Below are positions 32,602-41,537 of a stretch of DNA of 41,570 bases, in pieces. Within the stretch, counting starts at the first letter, position 1, and each line of letters opens with the position of its first letter. Under the pieces are notes generated by a model. That model saw nothing but the letters and a program-made list of their open reading frames with translations. It did not search any database and had not been told where the DNA came from. Made by a program: the position numbers and the translations under genes. Source of the stretch: an uncultured Prevotellaceae bacterium (GTDB lineage Bacteria; Bacteroidota; Bacteroidia; Bacteroidales; Bacteroidaceae); assembly GCA_902767775.1 (NCBI GenBank), contig CACXIP010000018.1, forward strand, positions 1 through 41,570. Reading direction: 5' to 3'.

Positions 32602-35600
32602 ATGCTTATGGACAAAAAAAGATGGACAACATTGTTGCTGTTGCTCCTCCTGATGGCGTTGCCGGCACTGGCACAAGGTGGCGGCAGTCGTGAAATCACA
32701 GGTATCGTTGTCGACGAGTTGGGCGAACCGCTCATCGGCGCTACCGTGACGAATGTGAGGAACCGCGGCGACCGTGAGACGTTCACAGCCATCACAGATG
32801 TGAACGGACACTTCAAACTGACGCTCTCCAGAGACGTGCAGCAGGTTGAGGTGAGCTACATTGGATTCCAGCCTCAAGTGGTTGGACTGACATCCTCCAC
32901 CAGTTACCGCATCCAGTTGGTAGCCGACTCAAAACTCATCGACGAGGTGGTGGTGACGGGTGTGTTTGAGCGCAAGGCCAACACCTACACGGGTGCTGTG
33001 ACCACGGTGAAGGGCGAAGAACTGCAGCGCGTGGGCAACGTGAATGTCCTGCAGAGTCTGAAGAATATCGACCCCTCGTTCATGCAGATTGAGAACCTGT
33101 CGGCAGGCTCCAACCCCAATGCGCTGCCCGACTTCCAGATGCGTGGTGCGTCGACCATCGCCAGCGTGCAGGGAGAGTATGCATCCAGCGCCAACCAGCC
33201 GCTGTTCATCCTCGACGGCTTCGAGACCGAACTGACCAAGATTCTCGACCTCGACATGAATCAGGTGGAGAGCGTCACCACACTGAAGGATGCCACAGCC
33301 AAAGCCATTTACGGTTCGAAAGCCGCCAACGGTGTGATTGTCATCGAGACGAAGCGCCCCGAGAGCGGACGGCTGCGTGTCACCTACACCGGCTCGATGT
33401 CGCTCGAGGTGCCCGACCTGACCAGTTATGACCAGACCAACGCACGCGAGAAACTGGACGTGGAGCGCATGGCAGGCCTTTACTCCAGCGACAACGCACA
33501 GTATCAGGTGACCCTCGACCAGAACTACACCGAGAAGCTGCGTGAGATTCTGGCGGGTGTCGAGACCGACTGGTTGGCACAGCCCGTGAGAAACGGATTC
33601 GGCCACAAGCACTCCGTCTATCTGGAGGGTGGCGACAAAGCCATGCAATATGGCGTGAGTCTGGCATACAACAAGATTGGTGGTGCGTTGAAAGGCAGCG
33701 ACAGGCAGAACTTCTCGGGAGGTGTCATGCTCGCCTACAGGGTGAAGAACCTGCAGTTCCGCAACAAACTGACCGTCGACCACAACAACAGTCACAACTC
33801 ACCCTATGGGACGTTCGACCAATACTACCGCATGAATCCCTACAGCCGCCTCTATGATGAGAACGGCGACTTCGTGCGCTCCTATTCGTATATGAACAAC
33901 TCCGGACAGAGTGATGCCTACTACAACCCGCTCTACAACACCACGCTCAACACCAAGGACCAGACGGGCTACACGTCAATCACCAACGACTTCTACCTGG
34001 AGTGGTTCCTCAGTGAGCAATGGAAAATCACCGGCCGCTTCGGCATCGTCAACAAGAATGCCACTGCCGACCAGTTCAAACCCGCCAACCACACTGACTT
34101 CATCAATCAGACCGACGTGTTTCGCCGCGGCTCCTACTACACGATGAACGGTACCTACACCGACATCTCTGCCGACCTTGGCGCACAGTGGTCGAAACAG
34201 ATGGGGCAGCATCTCGTCTTCATCAACGGACAGCTGTCGATGGCCGACAACAAATACAACACCACAGGTGTCACGGCAGAGGGATTCCCCAATGACTTCA
34301 TGGACGACATCAAGTTTGCCGTGCAGTATGCCAAGGACAGCAAACCGGTAGGGACGGAGGGCATCTCGCGCAACTGCGGCGGACTGCTCTCGCTCAACTA
34401 CTCATTCGCCGAGCGCTATCTGTTCGACGCCAACTACCGCCTGATGGGTTCATCGGAGGCCGGCAAGGACAACCGCTGGGGCTCCTTCTGGTCGGTTGGC
34501 GCAGGATGGAACGTACACAACGAAGCCTTCCTGAAGGACGTGGAGTGGGTTAACCGTCTGAAGCTCCGCGCATCCTATGGATACACGGGCTCGCAGGGCT
34601 TCTCCAGCTACGATGCCATGCCCACCTTCATGTATTACGGCAACCGCGCCTACAACGGCTCCATCGGTTCCTACATCGTGGGACTCGCCAACGAGACGCT
34701 GAAATGGCAGGAGAAATACGACACCAACTTCGGTATCGACCTCTCGCTGTTCAAGAACAGGCTGACCGCACGCTTCGACTACTATGTAGCCAACACCAAG
34801 GGAATGGTGACCAACGTGACGGTGCCTTACACCACAGGATTCTCCACCTATGTGGCCAACCTCGGCGAAACGGAGAACAAGGGTGTGGAACTCTTCGTGA
34901 ACTACCGCGTCTACGATGGCGGCCGCAACTACGTGAATGTCTTCGCATCGGCGGCACACAACGTCAACAAGCTGAAGAAAATCTCCAACTCGCTCCGAGC
35001 ATGGAACGAGAGCCAGGATGCCAACGCCCTGAGCAACAACATCACTGCTCCGCAGGTGAAATACTACGAGGGATGCTCCATGAGCGCCATCTGGGCAGTG
35101 CCCTCACTCGGCATCGACCCCCAGACCGGCAAGGAAATCTTTGTGAAACGCGACGGCACCGTGACCTACGAGTATGATGTCAACGACCAGGTGGTGTGTG
35201 GCGACACGCAGCCCAAGTGGAACGGACTCTTCGGCATCAACGGTGAAATCAGCGGATGGGGATGGAACATCACCATGAACTACCGCTGGGGAGGACAAAT
35301 CTACAACCAGACCCTGGTGGACAAGGTGGAGAACGCACAGATGCAGTACAACGTCGACCGCCGCGTGCTGACCGACCGATGGAGCACCCCGGGCGACCGT
35401 GCCCTCTACAAGTCCATCACCGACCAGACGACAACCTATCCCACCAGCCGCTTCGTGCAGGACTACAATCTCTTCACCCTGTCGTCGCTGACCGTCTACT
35501 ACGACTTCCGCAACTGCAAGTTTGTGAAGAACTCTTTCCTTGAGCGCCTGAAAGTGAGCGCCTACACCAACGACCTCTTCGTCATCTCGAGCGTGAAGAC

Positions 35601-35664
35601 CGAGCGCGGTACCTCATACCCCTTCGCCCGCACCTTCTCGCTCGCGGCGCAGCTGACTTTTTAA
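32602..35664 (+). CDS. SusC-like TonB-dependent outer membrane transporter
   Basis: 1020 residues. A signal peptide with a long leucine run ends near ALAQG (25). Then come a carboxypeptidase-D-like domain (~30-105, REITGIVVDELGEPLIGATV, VEVSYIGFQPQ), the TonB-box region DEVVVTG (~113), a plug domain (FQMRGASTIA, PLFILDGFE, IYGSKAANGVIVIETK) and a 22-strand-type barrel ending in an aromatic strand (SLAAQLTF). It imports a nutrient too large for porins, using TonB energy, with SusD as the lid. Either ATG 32602 or ATG 32608 may be the start. The ligand cannot be read from the sequence, and no glycoside hydrolase, lyase or sulfatase is nearby. Confidence 0.95.
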   Translation: MLMDKKRWTTLLLLLLLMALPALAQGGGSREITGIVVDELGEPLIGATVTNVRNRGDRETFTAITDVNGHFKLTLSRDVQQVEVSYIGFQPQVVGLTSSTSYRIQLVADSKLIDEVVVTGVFERKANTYTGAVTTVKGEELQRVGNVNVLQSLKNIDPSFMQIENLSAGSNPNALPDFQMRGASTIASVQGEYASSANQPLFILDGFETELTKILDLDMNQVESVTTLKDATAKAIYGSKAANGVIVIETKRPESGRLRVTYTGSMSLEVPDLTSYDQTNAREKLDVERMAGLYSSDNAQYQVTLDQNYTEKLREILAGVETDWLAQPVRNGFGHKHSVYLEGGDKAMQYGVSLAYNKIGGALKGSDRQNFSGGVMLAYRVKNLQFRNKLTVDHNNSHNSPYGTFDQYYRMNPYSRLYDENGDFVRSYSYMNNSGQSDAYYNPLYNTTLNTKDQTGYTSITNDFYLEWFLSEQWKITGRFGIVNKNATADQFKPANHTDFINQTDVFRRGSYYTMNGTYTDISADLGAQWSKQMGQHLVFINGQLSMADNKYNTTGVTAEGFPNDFMDDIKFAVQYAKDSKPVGTEGISRNCGGLLSLNYSFAERYLFDANYRLMGSSEAGKDNRWGSFWSVGAGWNVHNEAFLKDVEWVNRLKLRASYGYTGSQGFSSYDAMPTFMYYGNRAYNGSIGSYIVGLANETLKWQEKYDTNFGIDLSLFKNRLTARFDYYVANTKGMVTNVTVPYTTGFSTYVANLGETENKGVELFVNYRVYDGGRNYVNVFASAAHNVNKLKKISNSLRAWNESQDANALSNNITAPQVKYYEGCSMSAIWAVPSLGIDPQTGKEIFVKRDGTVTYEYDVNDQVVCGDTQPKWNGLFGINGEISGWGWNITMNYRWGGQIYNQTLVDKVENAQMQYNVDRRVLTDRWSTPGDRALYKSITDQTTTYPTSRFVQDYNLFTLSSLTVYYDFRNCKFVKNSFLERLKVSAYTNDLFVISSVKTERGTSYPFARTFSLAAQLTF

Positions 35665-35704
35665 TTGAGAATGGATAATGAACAATTAAAAAAAGAAACG
35701 AATT

Positions 35705-37180
35705 ATGAAGACAACAATGATATATCAGGTGACGAAAATGGGGAAAGGCATCCTGCCGCTGTGCTGCATCGCCCTCTTGGCCATGCTCACATCCTGCAAC
35801 GACTGGCTCGACGTGAACCCGAAGTCGCAAATCAAGGAGGAGAACCACTTCGAACGTGAGGGCGGCTACCAGGACCAGCTGACGGGTATCTATACGAAGA
35901 TGACCACCAAGGACATGTATGGACTGAACATGGGCATCGGATTCGTCGAGGTGCTGTCACACACCTACGACATCAACCCCAACAGCGACTGGCGCTATGC
36001 CAACGATTTCAACTACACCGAGAAGACGAGCGAGAGCACCATCAGCAGCATCTGGAGCAGTTGCTACAGCTGCATCGCCAATGCCAACATCGTGCTGCGC
36101 AACATCGAGAAAGCCGACCCCAACATCTTCACAGGGCAAAACTACCACATCCTGCGCGGTGAGGCTCTCGGACTGCGTGCCTTCCTCCATCTCGAACTGA
36201 TGAGGCTCTTCGCCTGCGCACCGTCAATGGACGGCAATGCCAACGGCGTGCCCTATGTGACGGAATACTCCACCAACGTGGTGCCGCAGAAATCGGTCAA
36301 CGAGACGATGCAGCTCATCATCAAGGACCTGCTCGACGCACATACCGAACTGGCATACGACACGCTGAACACGCACGACTACTACGGTTCGCAGATTTAC
36401 ACCATGGACCGCAACCGCTTCAGCTACTATGCCTGCTGTGCCACCCTTGCCCGTGCCTACCTATGGATGGGCGACAAGCAGAACGCGCTGAAGTATGCCA
36501 TGGAGGTGATAGAACCCAGGGAGAACGAAAAGGAAACGGGCTACAGTTGGGTACACTACACCAACATGCAGCAGACCAACCGCAACGAGCTCGACATGGC
36601 GTTCACCACCGAGCATCTCTTCCAGCTCATCATCAACGACTGGGAGGACATCGGCAACTTCTACTTCACCAAGAACGGTGGCGCCAACGTGCTGAATCCC
36701 TCCGACGCCAACGCACAGGCCATCTACGAGGTGGACCTGGGATATGGCAATGACTACCGCTATCTGAAAGGCTATGAGCAGGACGGCGAGAAACGCTACA
36801 TGGCGAAGTTCTGGTATCTGGCAGGAAGCACCTACAACAACAGGTATCCCATCATCCGCATGACGGAGGCATGGTATATCGCTGCCGAGTGCCAGAAGGA
36901 CACCAATGCCAAGGAGGCCATCCGCCTGCTCAACGAGGTGAGGGAGAACCGCAACCTGAGCCTATTCCCGCTCTCTGAGGACCTGAACGCCACACAGATT
37001 CAGGACGAGATTTACAAGGAGTACCGCAAGGAGTTCATCGGCGAGTGCGGCCAGCTCTTCTTCTACTACAAGCGCCTCAACTTGCCTGAAATCAAGGGTG
37101 CCTCCGTGCGTCCGGGCAAGCAGGTATATGTGCTTCCTATCCCCAGCACCGACCAGGAGTTTGGAGGGTATTCGAATTAA
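35705..37180 (+). CDS. SusD-like surface lipoprotein (RagB/SusD family)
   Basis: 491 residues; signal peptide with lipobox LAMLTSC, then NDWLDVNPKSQI, typical of mature SusD proteins. TPR-like helices are visible in ILRGEALGLRAFLHLELMRL and ALKYAMEVIE, and the C-terminal substrate lid region has YRKEFIGECGQLFFYYKR. It binds the substrate at the cell surface and closes over the SusC barrel encoded 40 nt upstream. The last residues (VLPIPSTDQEFGG) match the usual SusD ending, so the protein is complete. Confidence 0.94.
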   Translation: MKTTMIYQVTKMGKGILPLCCIALLAMLTSCNDWLDVNPKSQIKEENHFEREGGYQDQLTGIYTKMTTKDMYGLNMGIGFVEVLSHTYDINPNSDWRYANDFNYTEKTSESTISSIWSSCYSCIANANIVLRNIEKADPNIFTGQNYHILRGEALGLRAFLHLELMRLFACAPSMDGNANGVPYVTEYSTNVVPQKSVNETMQLIIKDLLDAHTELAYDTLNTHDYYGSQIYTMDRNRFSYYACCATLARAYLWMGDKQNALKYAMEVIEPRENEKETGYSWVHYTNMQQTNRNELDMAFTTEHLFQLIINDWEDIGNFYFTKNGGANVLNPSDANAQAIYEVDLGYGNDYRYLKGYEQDGEKRYMAKFWYLAGSTYNNRYPIIRMTEAWYIAAECQKDTNAKEAIRLLNEVRENRNLSLFPLSEDLNATQIQDEIYKEYRKEFIGECGQLFFYYKRLNLPEIKGASVRPGKQVYVLPIPSTDQEFGGYSN

Positions 37181-37312
37181 AAAGAGTGATGAGGATGAAG
37201 GATAAAGGTGGAATGGCAACTGCTGATGAGAACAAATTGCTCAGATGCAGCATATGTCTAAACTCCTATACTTCTGAACTCCTAAACTCATAAAAAACAA
37301 CAAACAACAGAA

Positions 37313-38050
37313 ATGATGATAACCAACAATATCAAAAGCATCCTCTGCGGCTGTCTCCTGCTGTGCGGTGTTGCCGCAGCATTCACAGCCTGCAGCAAAG
37401 ATGAGGATTTCTACTATCAGGACGAGCCTCGGGTACGCCTCGTGGGTGAGAAGATGTGGGCTGCCGGCACCGACAGCGTGACCTTCTCGTTCGTGGCGTT
37501 CCCAGCCAGTTTTGTAGAAAAGGATATCAACGTGGAGGCACAGATAATGGGCGACGTGGCAGACCATGACCGCACGGTTAACCTTGCCGTCGAACAGTCG
37601 ATGACCACCGCCTCCGCAAGTCAGTATTCGGTTCCTGAAACCGTTGTCGTACCCGCCGGACAGACCAAGGGCACCTTCTCTGTCAAACTGAGACGCGACG
37701 CCTCGTTGCAGCAGAAGAGCGTGCGCCTCTACCTGAAGGTAGTCCCGTCGGGTGACTTCAAGCCCGGTGTCAACGAAGAGAACCACATCGTCTTCATCTG
37801 GACCGATGTGCTCTCGAAACCCAACAACTGGGCCGATCTGGAACCCTTCTTCGGCACCTACAGCAACGTGAAATACCGCTTCATGCTGGAGCATCTTGGC
37901 GATGAGGGCGAGTTGAGCACCGACACCATGTCGTGGGCGAAACTCAACAGCCTCCGTATCCGTTTCCAGAACGCACTGAATGATTACAATGCTGCTCATC
38001 CCGGCAATCCGCTGACCGATGAGTTTGGCAATCTGGTCACGTTTGAGTAA
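37313..38050 (+). CDS. DUF4843-like surface lipoprotein
   Basis: 245 residues; lipobox AFTAC followed by SKDEDFYYQDEPRVRL. Acidic residues right after the lipidated cysteine fit the Bacteroidetes lipoprotein export signal, hence a surface location. The rest is predicted to be beta-rich (VTFSFVAFPA, GTFSVKLRRDASLQQKSVRLYLKV) and ends with the EPFFGTYSNVKYRFMLE segment of DUF4843 proteins. Such genes normally follow susD and are thought to be accessory binding subunits. The 132-nt gap before it holds only short AAACTCCTA-type repeats. Confidence 0.8.
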   Translation: MMITNNIKSILCGCLLLCGVAAAFTACSKDEDFYYQDEPRVRLVGEKMWAAGTDSVTFSFVAFPASFVEKDINVEAQIMGDVADHDRTVNLAVEQSMTTASASQYSVPETVVVPAGQTKGTFSVKLRRDASLQQKSVRLYLKVVPSGDFKPGVNEENHIVFIWTDVLSKPNNWADLEPFFGTYSNVKYRFMLEHLGDEGELSTDTMSWAKLNSLRIRFQNALNDYNAAHPGNPLTDEFGNLVTFE

Positions 38051-38063
38051 TTAACTGTCAAAA

Positions 38064-39710
38064 ATGAAAGTTATGAAGATAATAGAAAAAAGAACAGCAG
38101 TAGCATTGTCTTGTCTCTTTCTCCTCGTGTCGTGCTTCATGGCAAGCTGCTCGCAGGATGACGGCAATTACGACTATCTGCCCGACGAGCAGGTGAGCAA
38201 AATCACCATCTCGGTGGACTCAACACTCACCCCCAACATTTATCAGTTTCAGACGCTCATGCCGGGGAGCGAGGTGGACATCCACATGAAGGTGAATTAT
38301 GCCTATGCCGACCGGTTGCAGTATCGATGGTTCTATCTGAAGACCTACTACAGCACCTACCGTGCCGAGCAGGTGGGCAACGACATGGTCTATCCGCCAG
38401 CAGACACCATCGCATATGAGAAGGACCTGAAGTGGACCTGCAACCTGCAGCCGGGCACCTATCAGCTCTACTGCCAGGCCACCGACCCTGCCAACGGCAT
38501 GAAGGCATACTGGAGCCTGGCGTCGTATATCGTGGTGAAGTCGGCAGGGCAGCAGGGCGGTGTTTTCCTGCTCACCGAGCGTGACGGACAGACCGACATC
38601 GAAGTGTTCACCTCCGACTTGATGCTCATCTACGGCGGACTGGCGACATTCCCCAAATACTACAGTTCCAACCACAATGGCGAGTATTTGGAGGGCAAGC
38701 CGCGCTTCATCCAAGGCACACATTCCGGCAAGGCAAACAAGGATGCCTATCTCGTGGCTACCGACAAGAACCTCTACCGACTGAATGCCGACGGTCTCGT
38801 GACGATGAACACCTGGGACGACATGTTCTACACCACACCAGAGGTGTTCAATCCCCAGAAGAGCTTTTACACCAACAACTGCGACTTCCTGCTGAATGAC
38901 GGAAAGCTGCATGTCATCTATGCCAACCAGCCCAACGACCTGAAGTTCTCAGAACCGATTGCCGGCAACTATGAGGCATTCCCGTTCCTGATGATCAACA
39001 CACGCACCACATGGCGTCCTGTGGAGGGTGCCATCGATGCATGGCAGGTCATCTACGACCAGAAGAACCACAGTTTCCGTCCCTATTTCTCGGGTGGTTC
39101 GTCGTTGAGCAACTTCAAGAGCACGGCCGACACGGCATATGTCGATGCCAACAAGGTGCCGGGTGACGTGAAGGCTGTCTTCCAAGGCGGCGGCAACTAC
39201 ACCTGTGTCATCACCTACATCGACGGCAAGCCCTTCCTCTACCGCTATTGCTTCTACAACAAGGTGGACAATGGCGACCTCTCGGCAGAGGGTGCCCGCT
39301 CCATCATCGACCTGAGCGATTGCGAGGACATCGAGCATGCCACCATGTTCGCCTCAAACACCAGCGGCTTTGCCTTCTACTATGCCACCCCGAAGGGTGT
39401 CTACTCGTTCTCTGCAAGCAGCGGCGAGACCACGTCGCACGAGGTGTATCTGTGTGAGAGCGGTGAGGAAATCACCTCCATCTATGCCTGGGGCTCTGCC
39501 GGCGGCGGATGGCCCACCAGCGACTGCGCCTTCTTCATCGGCGTGTGGAACGAGGGCAAGAAGGACGGCAAACTCGTCCAGTATGAGGTGGACGTGAACT
39601 ACGGCATTCCCACCTCCATGTGGGGACCGATGTTCGGCGCTCCCGACAACCCCGTCATCACCACCGGCTGGGGCAAGATTGTCGACATGACCTGCCTGGA
39701 TGCGGAATAA
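38064..39710 (+). CDS. PKD-like family surface lipoprotein
   Basis: 548 residues; lipobox FMASC then SQDDGNYDYLPDEQ, again with acidic residues suggesting surface export. Residues ~45-170 form PKD/Ig-like strands (YRWFYLKTYYSTYRAEQ, YQLYCQATDPANGMKAYWS); the remainder repeats beta-hairpin units (GGVFLLTERDGQTDIEVF, LVATDKNLYRLNADGLV, AFYYATPKGVYSFS), suggesting a beta-propeller. It matches the PKD-like lipoproteins that accompany DUF4843 genes in SusCD loci. It lies 13 nt after the DUF4843 gene. Likely an accessory ligand-binding subunit; the ligand is unknown. Confidence 0.78.
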   Translation: MKVMKIIEKRTAVALSCLFLLVSCFMASCSQDDGNYDYLPDEQVSKITISVDSTLTPNIYQFQTLMPGSEVDIHMKVNYAYADRLQYRWFYLKTYYSTYRAEQVGNDMVYPPADTIAYEKDLKWTCNLQPGTYQLYCQATDPANGMKAYWSLASYIVVKSAGQQGGVFLLTERDGQTDIEVFTSDLMLIYGGLATFPKYYSSNHNGEYLEGKPRFIQGTHSGKANKDAYLVATDKNLYRLNADGLVTMNTWDDMFYTTPEVFNPQKSFYTNNCDFLLNDGKLHVIYANQPNDLKFSEPIAGNYEAFPFLMINTRTTWRPVEGAIDAWQVIYDQKNHSFRPYFSGGSSLSNFKSTADTAYVDANKVPGDVKAVFQGGGNYTCVITYIDGKPFLYRYCFYNKVDNGDLSAEGARSIIDLSDCEDIEHATMFASNTSGFAFYYATPKGVYSFSASSGETTSHEVYLCESGEEITSIYAWGSAGGGWPTSDCAFFIGVWNEGKKDGKLVQYEVDVNYGIPTSMWGPMFGAPDNPVITTGWGKIVDMTCLDAE

Positions 39711-39758
39711 GTGAATGAAAAGTAAAACTTGAATCAACAAATAAAACAACAAGAAGTA

Positions 39759-40925
39759 ATGAAAATAAAAAAATTTCTCTCCTTCGCAGGGCTGATGGGT
39801 TGCTGCCTGATGGCAGCCGTCGCCTGCAACAACCCTAAGGGGTATGTCATCAACGGACAGGTGGAAGGCCTTGAGGATGGCACCACGCTGACACTCGTCC
39901 CGATGAGCCACGACAACGACTCGGCATTGGCTGAGGCGACTGTTCAGGGCGGCAAGTTCCAGTTCACTGGCGTTGCCGAGGAACCCATCTGCGCACGCAT
40001 CGCCGTAAAGGACGCTTGGGGCGGACCGTATGTGATGCTTGAGAATGTGGAAATGAACATCGAAGGTAAGATTGCCGATGTGACAGATGCCCCCAACGGC
40101 AAGATTTACCGCTGGGATGCCAAGGTGACGGGGTCGCCGCTCACCGACAAACTGGCTGAGTTTGATGCCCGCCACGACTCTCTTGATATTCTTTATCAAA
40201 ACTACCACAAGGAGCATGCTGACGCTTTCGAGAAGATGCGCACCCTGAAGGGAGCCGAACTGGATGCCTTCAAGAAGACGGAGGCATACAAGGCTGCCGT
40301 GGATGCGGAGAAAAACTTCTTCGACACGGTGGAGAGCACCATCATGGGCATGGTGAACGACAACAAGGACTCCTTCTGGGGACCGCTGCTCCTGATTAAG
40401 TACATGACTTATCTCACCGAGGAGAATGGGGAGTATTACCAGCAACTGCCTGAGGAGGTGAAGAACTCCTTCTATGGAAAGAAGATGAGGGAGGAAATCT
40501 GGCCCGTGGGTGCTCCCGGCGAGAAGGTGGTGGAGTTCAAGCTCAAAGGTGACGACGGCACGGAATATGACTTTGCCAAACTTGCCGAGGGCAAGAAGTA
40601 TGTGCTGCTCGACTTCTGGGCTTCATGGTGTGGTCCTTGCCGCAAGGAAATCCCGAATGTGAAGAAGGCATACGAGCAGTTCAAGGACAAGGGCTTCGAA
40701 GTGGTCTCCATCTCCATCGACAAGAAGGAGGATGAGTGGCGCAAGGCTGTGAAGGAGGAGAACCTCGTATGGCCCAACTTCCGCAGCGAGGAGGTGGCGA
40801 ACCTCTTCAAGGTGAAGGCGGTGCCTACGGTCTATCTGCTCGACAGTGAGGGCAGGATAGTTGCTTCCAACAACGAATGCCGCGGTGAGGCTCTCGCCGC
40901 CAAACTCGCCGAACTGCTGAAATAG
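39759..40925 (+). CDS. TlpA-like thioredoxin lipoprotein with an N-terminal DUF4369-like domain
   Basis: 388 residues. The ATG at 39759 is preferred over a TTG at 39729 because it gives a compact signal peptide with lipobox AAVAC (C23). The mature start CNNPKG lacks acidic residues, so it probably faces the periplasm rather than the cell surface. Residues ~27-130 resemble DUF4369 (VINGQVEGLEDGTTLTLVPM), the middle is helical, and the C-terminal thioredoxin fold has WASWCGPCRKE (C291, C294) and the cis-proline loop KAVPTVYLLD. It is last in the susC operon and ends in a strong terminator. Electrons probably come from the DsbD-like protein encoded divergently. Confidence 0.9.
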   Translation: MKIKKFLSFAGLMGCCLMAAVACNNPKGYVINGQVEGLEDGTTLTLVPMSHDNDSALAEATVQGGKFQFTGVAEEPICARIAVKDAWGGPYVMLENVEMNIEGKIADVTDAPNGKIYRWDAKVTGSPLTDKLAEFDARHDSLDILYQNYHKEHADAFEKMRTLKGAELDAFKKTEAYKAAVDAEKNFFDTVESTIMGMVNDNKDSFWGPLLLIKYMTYLTEENGEYYQQLPEEVKNSFYGKKMREEIWPVGAPGEKVVEFKLKGDDGTEYDFAKLAEGKKYVLLDFWASWCGPCRKEIPNVKKAYEQFKDKGFEVVSISIDKKEDEWRKAVKEENLVWPNFRSEEVANLFKVKAVPTVYLLDSEGRIVASNNECRGEALAAKLAELLK

Positions 40926-40952
40926 ATTTTATCCTTTTTAGCTCTTCCATAT

Positions 40953-40991
40953 CCCCACCTCTTATCAAGCATAGGAGGTGGGGGATTTTTT
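40953..40991 (+). terminator. Rho-independent terminator of the susC operon
   Basis: Arms CCCCACCTC (40953-40961) and GAGGTGGGG (40975-40983), extendable inward by TTAT/ATAG with one G-T pair, around loop CAAGC, followed by GATTTTTTT. It is the clearest terminator in the window. Confidence 0.9.
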
Positions 40992-41044
40992 TAGATTTGA
41001 GATTTGAGATTTGAGATTTGAGGTTTGAGATTTAAGATTTGAGT
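40992..41044 (+). repeat. GATTTGA heptad tandem repeat
   Basis: About seven near-exact copies of the heptamer GATTTGA directly follow the terminator T-run. The unit differs from the TTTTTAA heptad elsewhere but has the same 7-nt period. Confidence 0.75.
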
Positions 41045-41077
41045 TACGCTTGATTATCGGCAGCATCTCGGCAGTTC

Positions 41078-41154
41078 AGGGTGTGCCAAAAAGGAAAAAC
41101 CTTGTGCGCCAGCAACTCCCCCATGAAGGGGAGGGGCAGGGGTGGGGTATGTAA
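41078..41154. repeat. GC-rich dispersed repeat, copy B (inverted relative to 3141-3209)
   Basis: Begins AGGGTGTGCCAAAAAGG and ends GGGGTATGTAA; the reverse complement is at 3141-3209, lacking about 7 nt in the middle. It lies downstream of an operon terminator. Confidence 0.75.
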
Positions 41155-41182
41155 CTATTTGACACACCCCTATAGAGTATCA

Positions 41183-41537
41183 GGATTTTCAATCCGAGAT
41201 ATCTTTACAAATTATAAAACAAATAAAAAAGATTTGAAAGATTTGGATAGATTTGTAAAATTTACCTTACCCTTCGGCCGGTGACCGTTGGTTCTGCCCG
41301 TTAGGGCACTTTTAAAGCAGTTCTTCTGGATTTGTCGCTTTTTCCCAATTGAACGAGTTAATGATGAGAAAATAAAAAACCGCTACGCTTAGGAAAAAGA
41401 ATAAAAAGAATGAAAAAACTTGCGTGAGGGGAAGCGAGAAAAAGTGCCAAGGCACTCGCAAAAAGGAAGGAAAAATTCTCAAATTCTCCAATTCGTGACA
41501 AAATAAAAACTCCCGAATTATCGAATTGGCGAATGGT
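41183..41537 (+). repeat. ~170-bp dispersed repeat, copy B, with preceding small hairpin
   Basis: The hairpin GGATT-TTC-AATCC (41183-41195) plus CGAGATATCT parallels 28536-28555. The main repeat (41366-41537) matches 28566-28738 and ends with one unit of the CTCCCGAATTATCG array. Between them lie a TGCCC-GTTA-GGGCA hairpin (41295-41308) and AT-rich sequence. No gene is visible from 40926 to the window end. Confidence 0.75.

Noticed and set aside
39354-40445. A 363-codon minus-strand frame opposite the PKD-like and TlpA-like genes
   Set aside because: Spans two real genes and their intergenic gap in antisense, with no family features.
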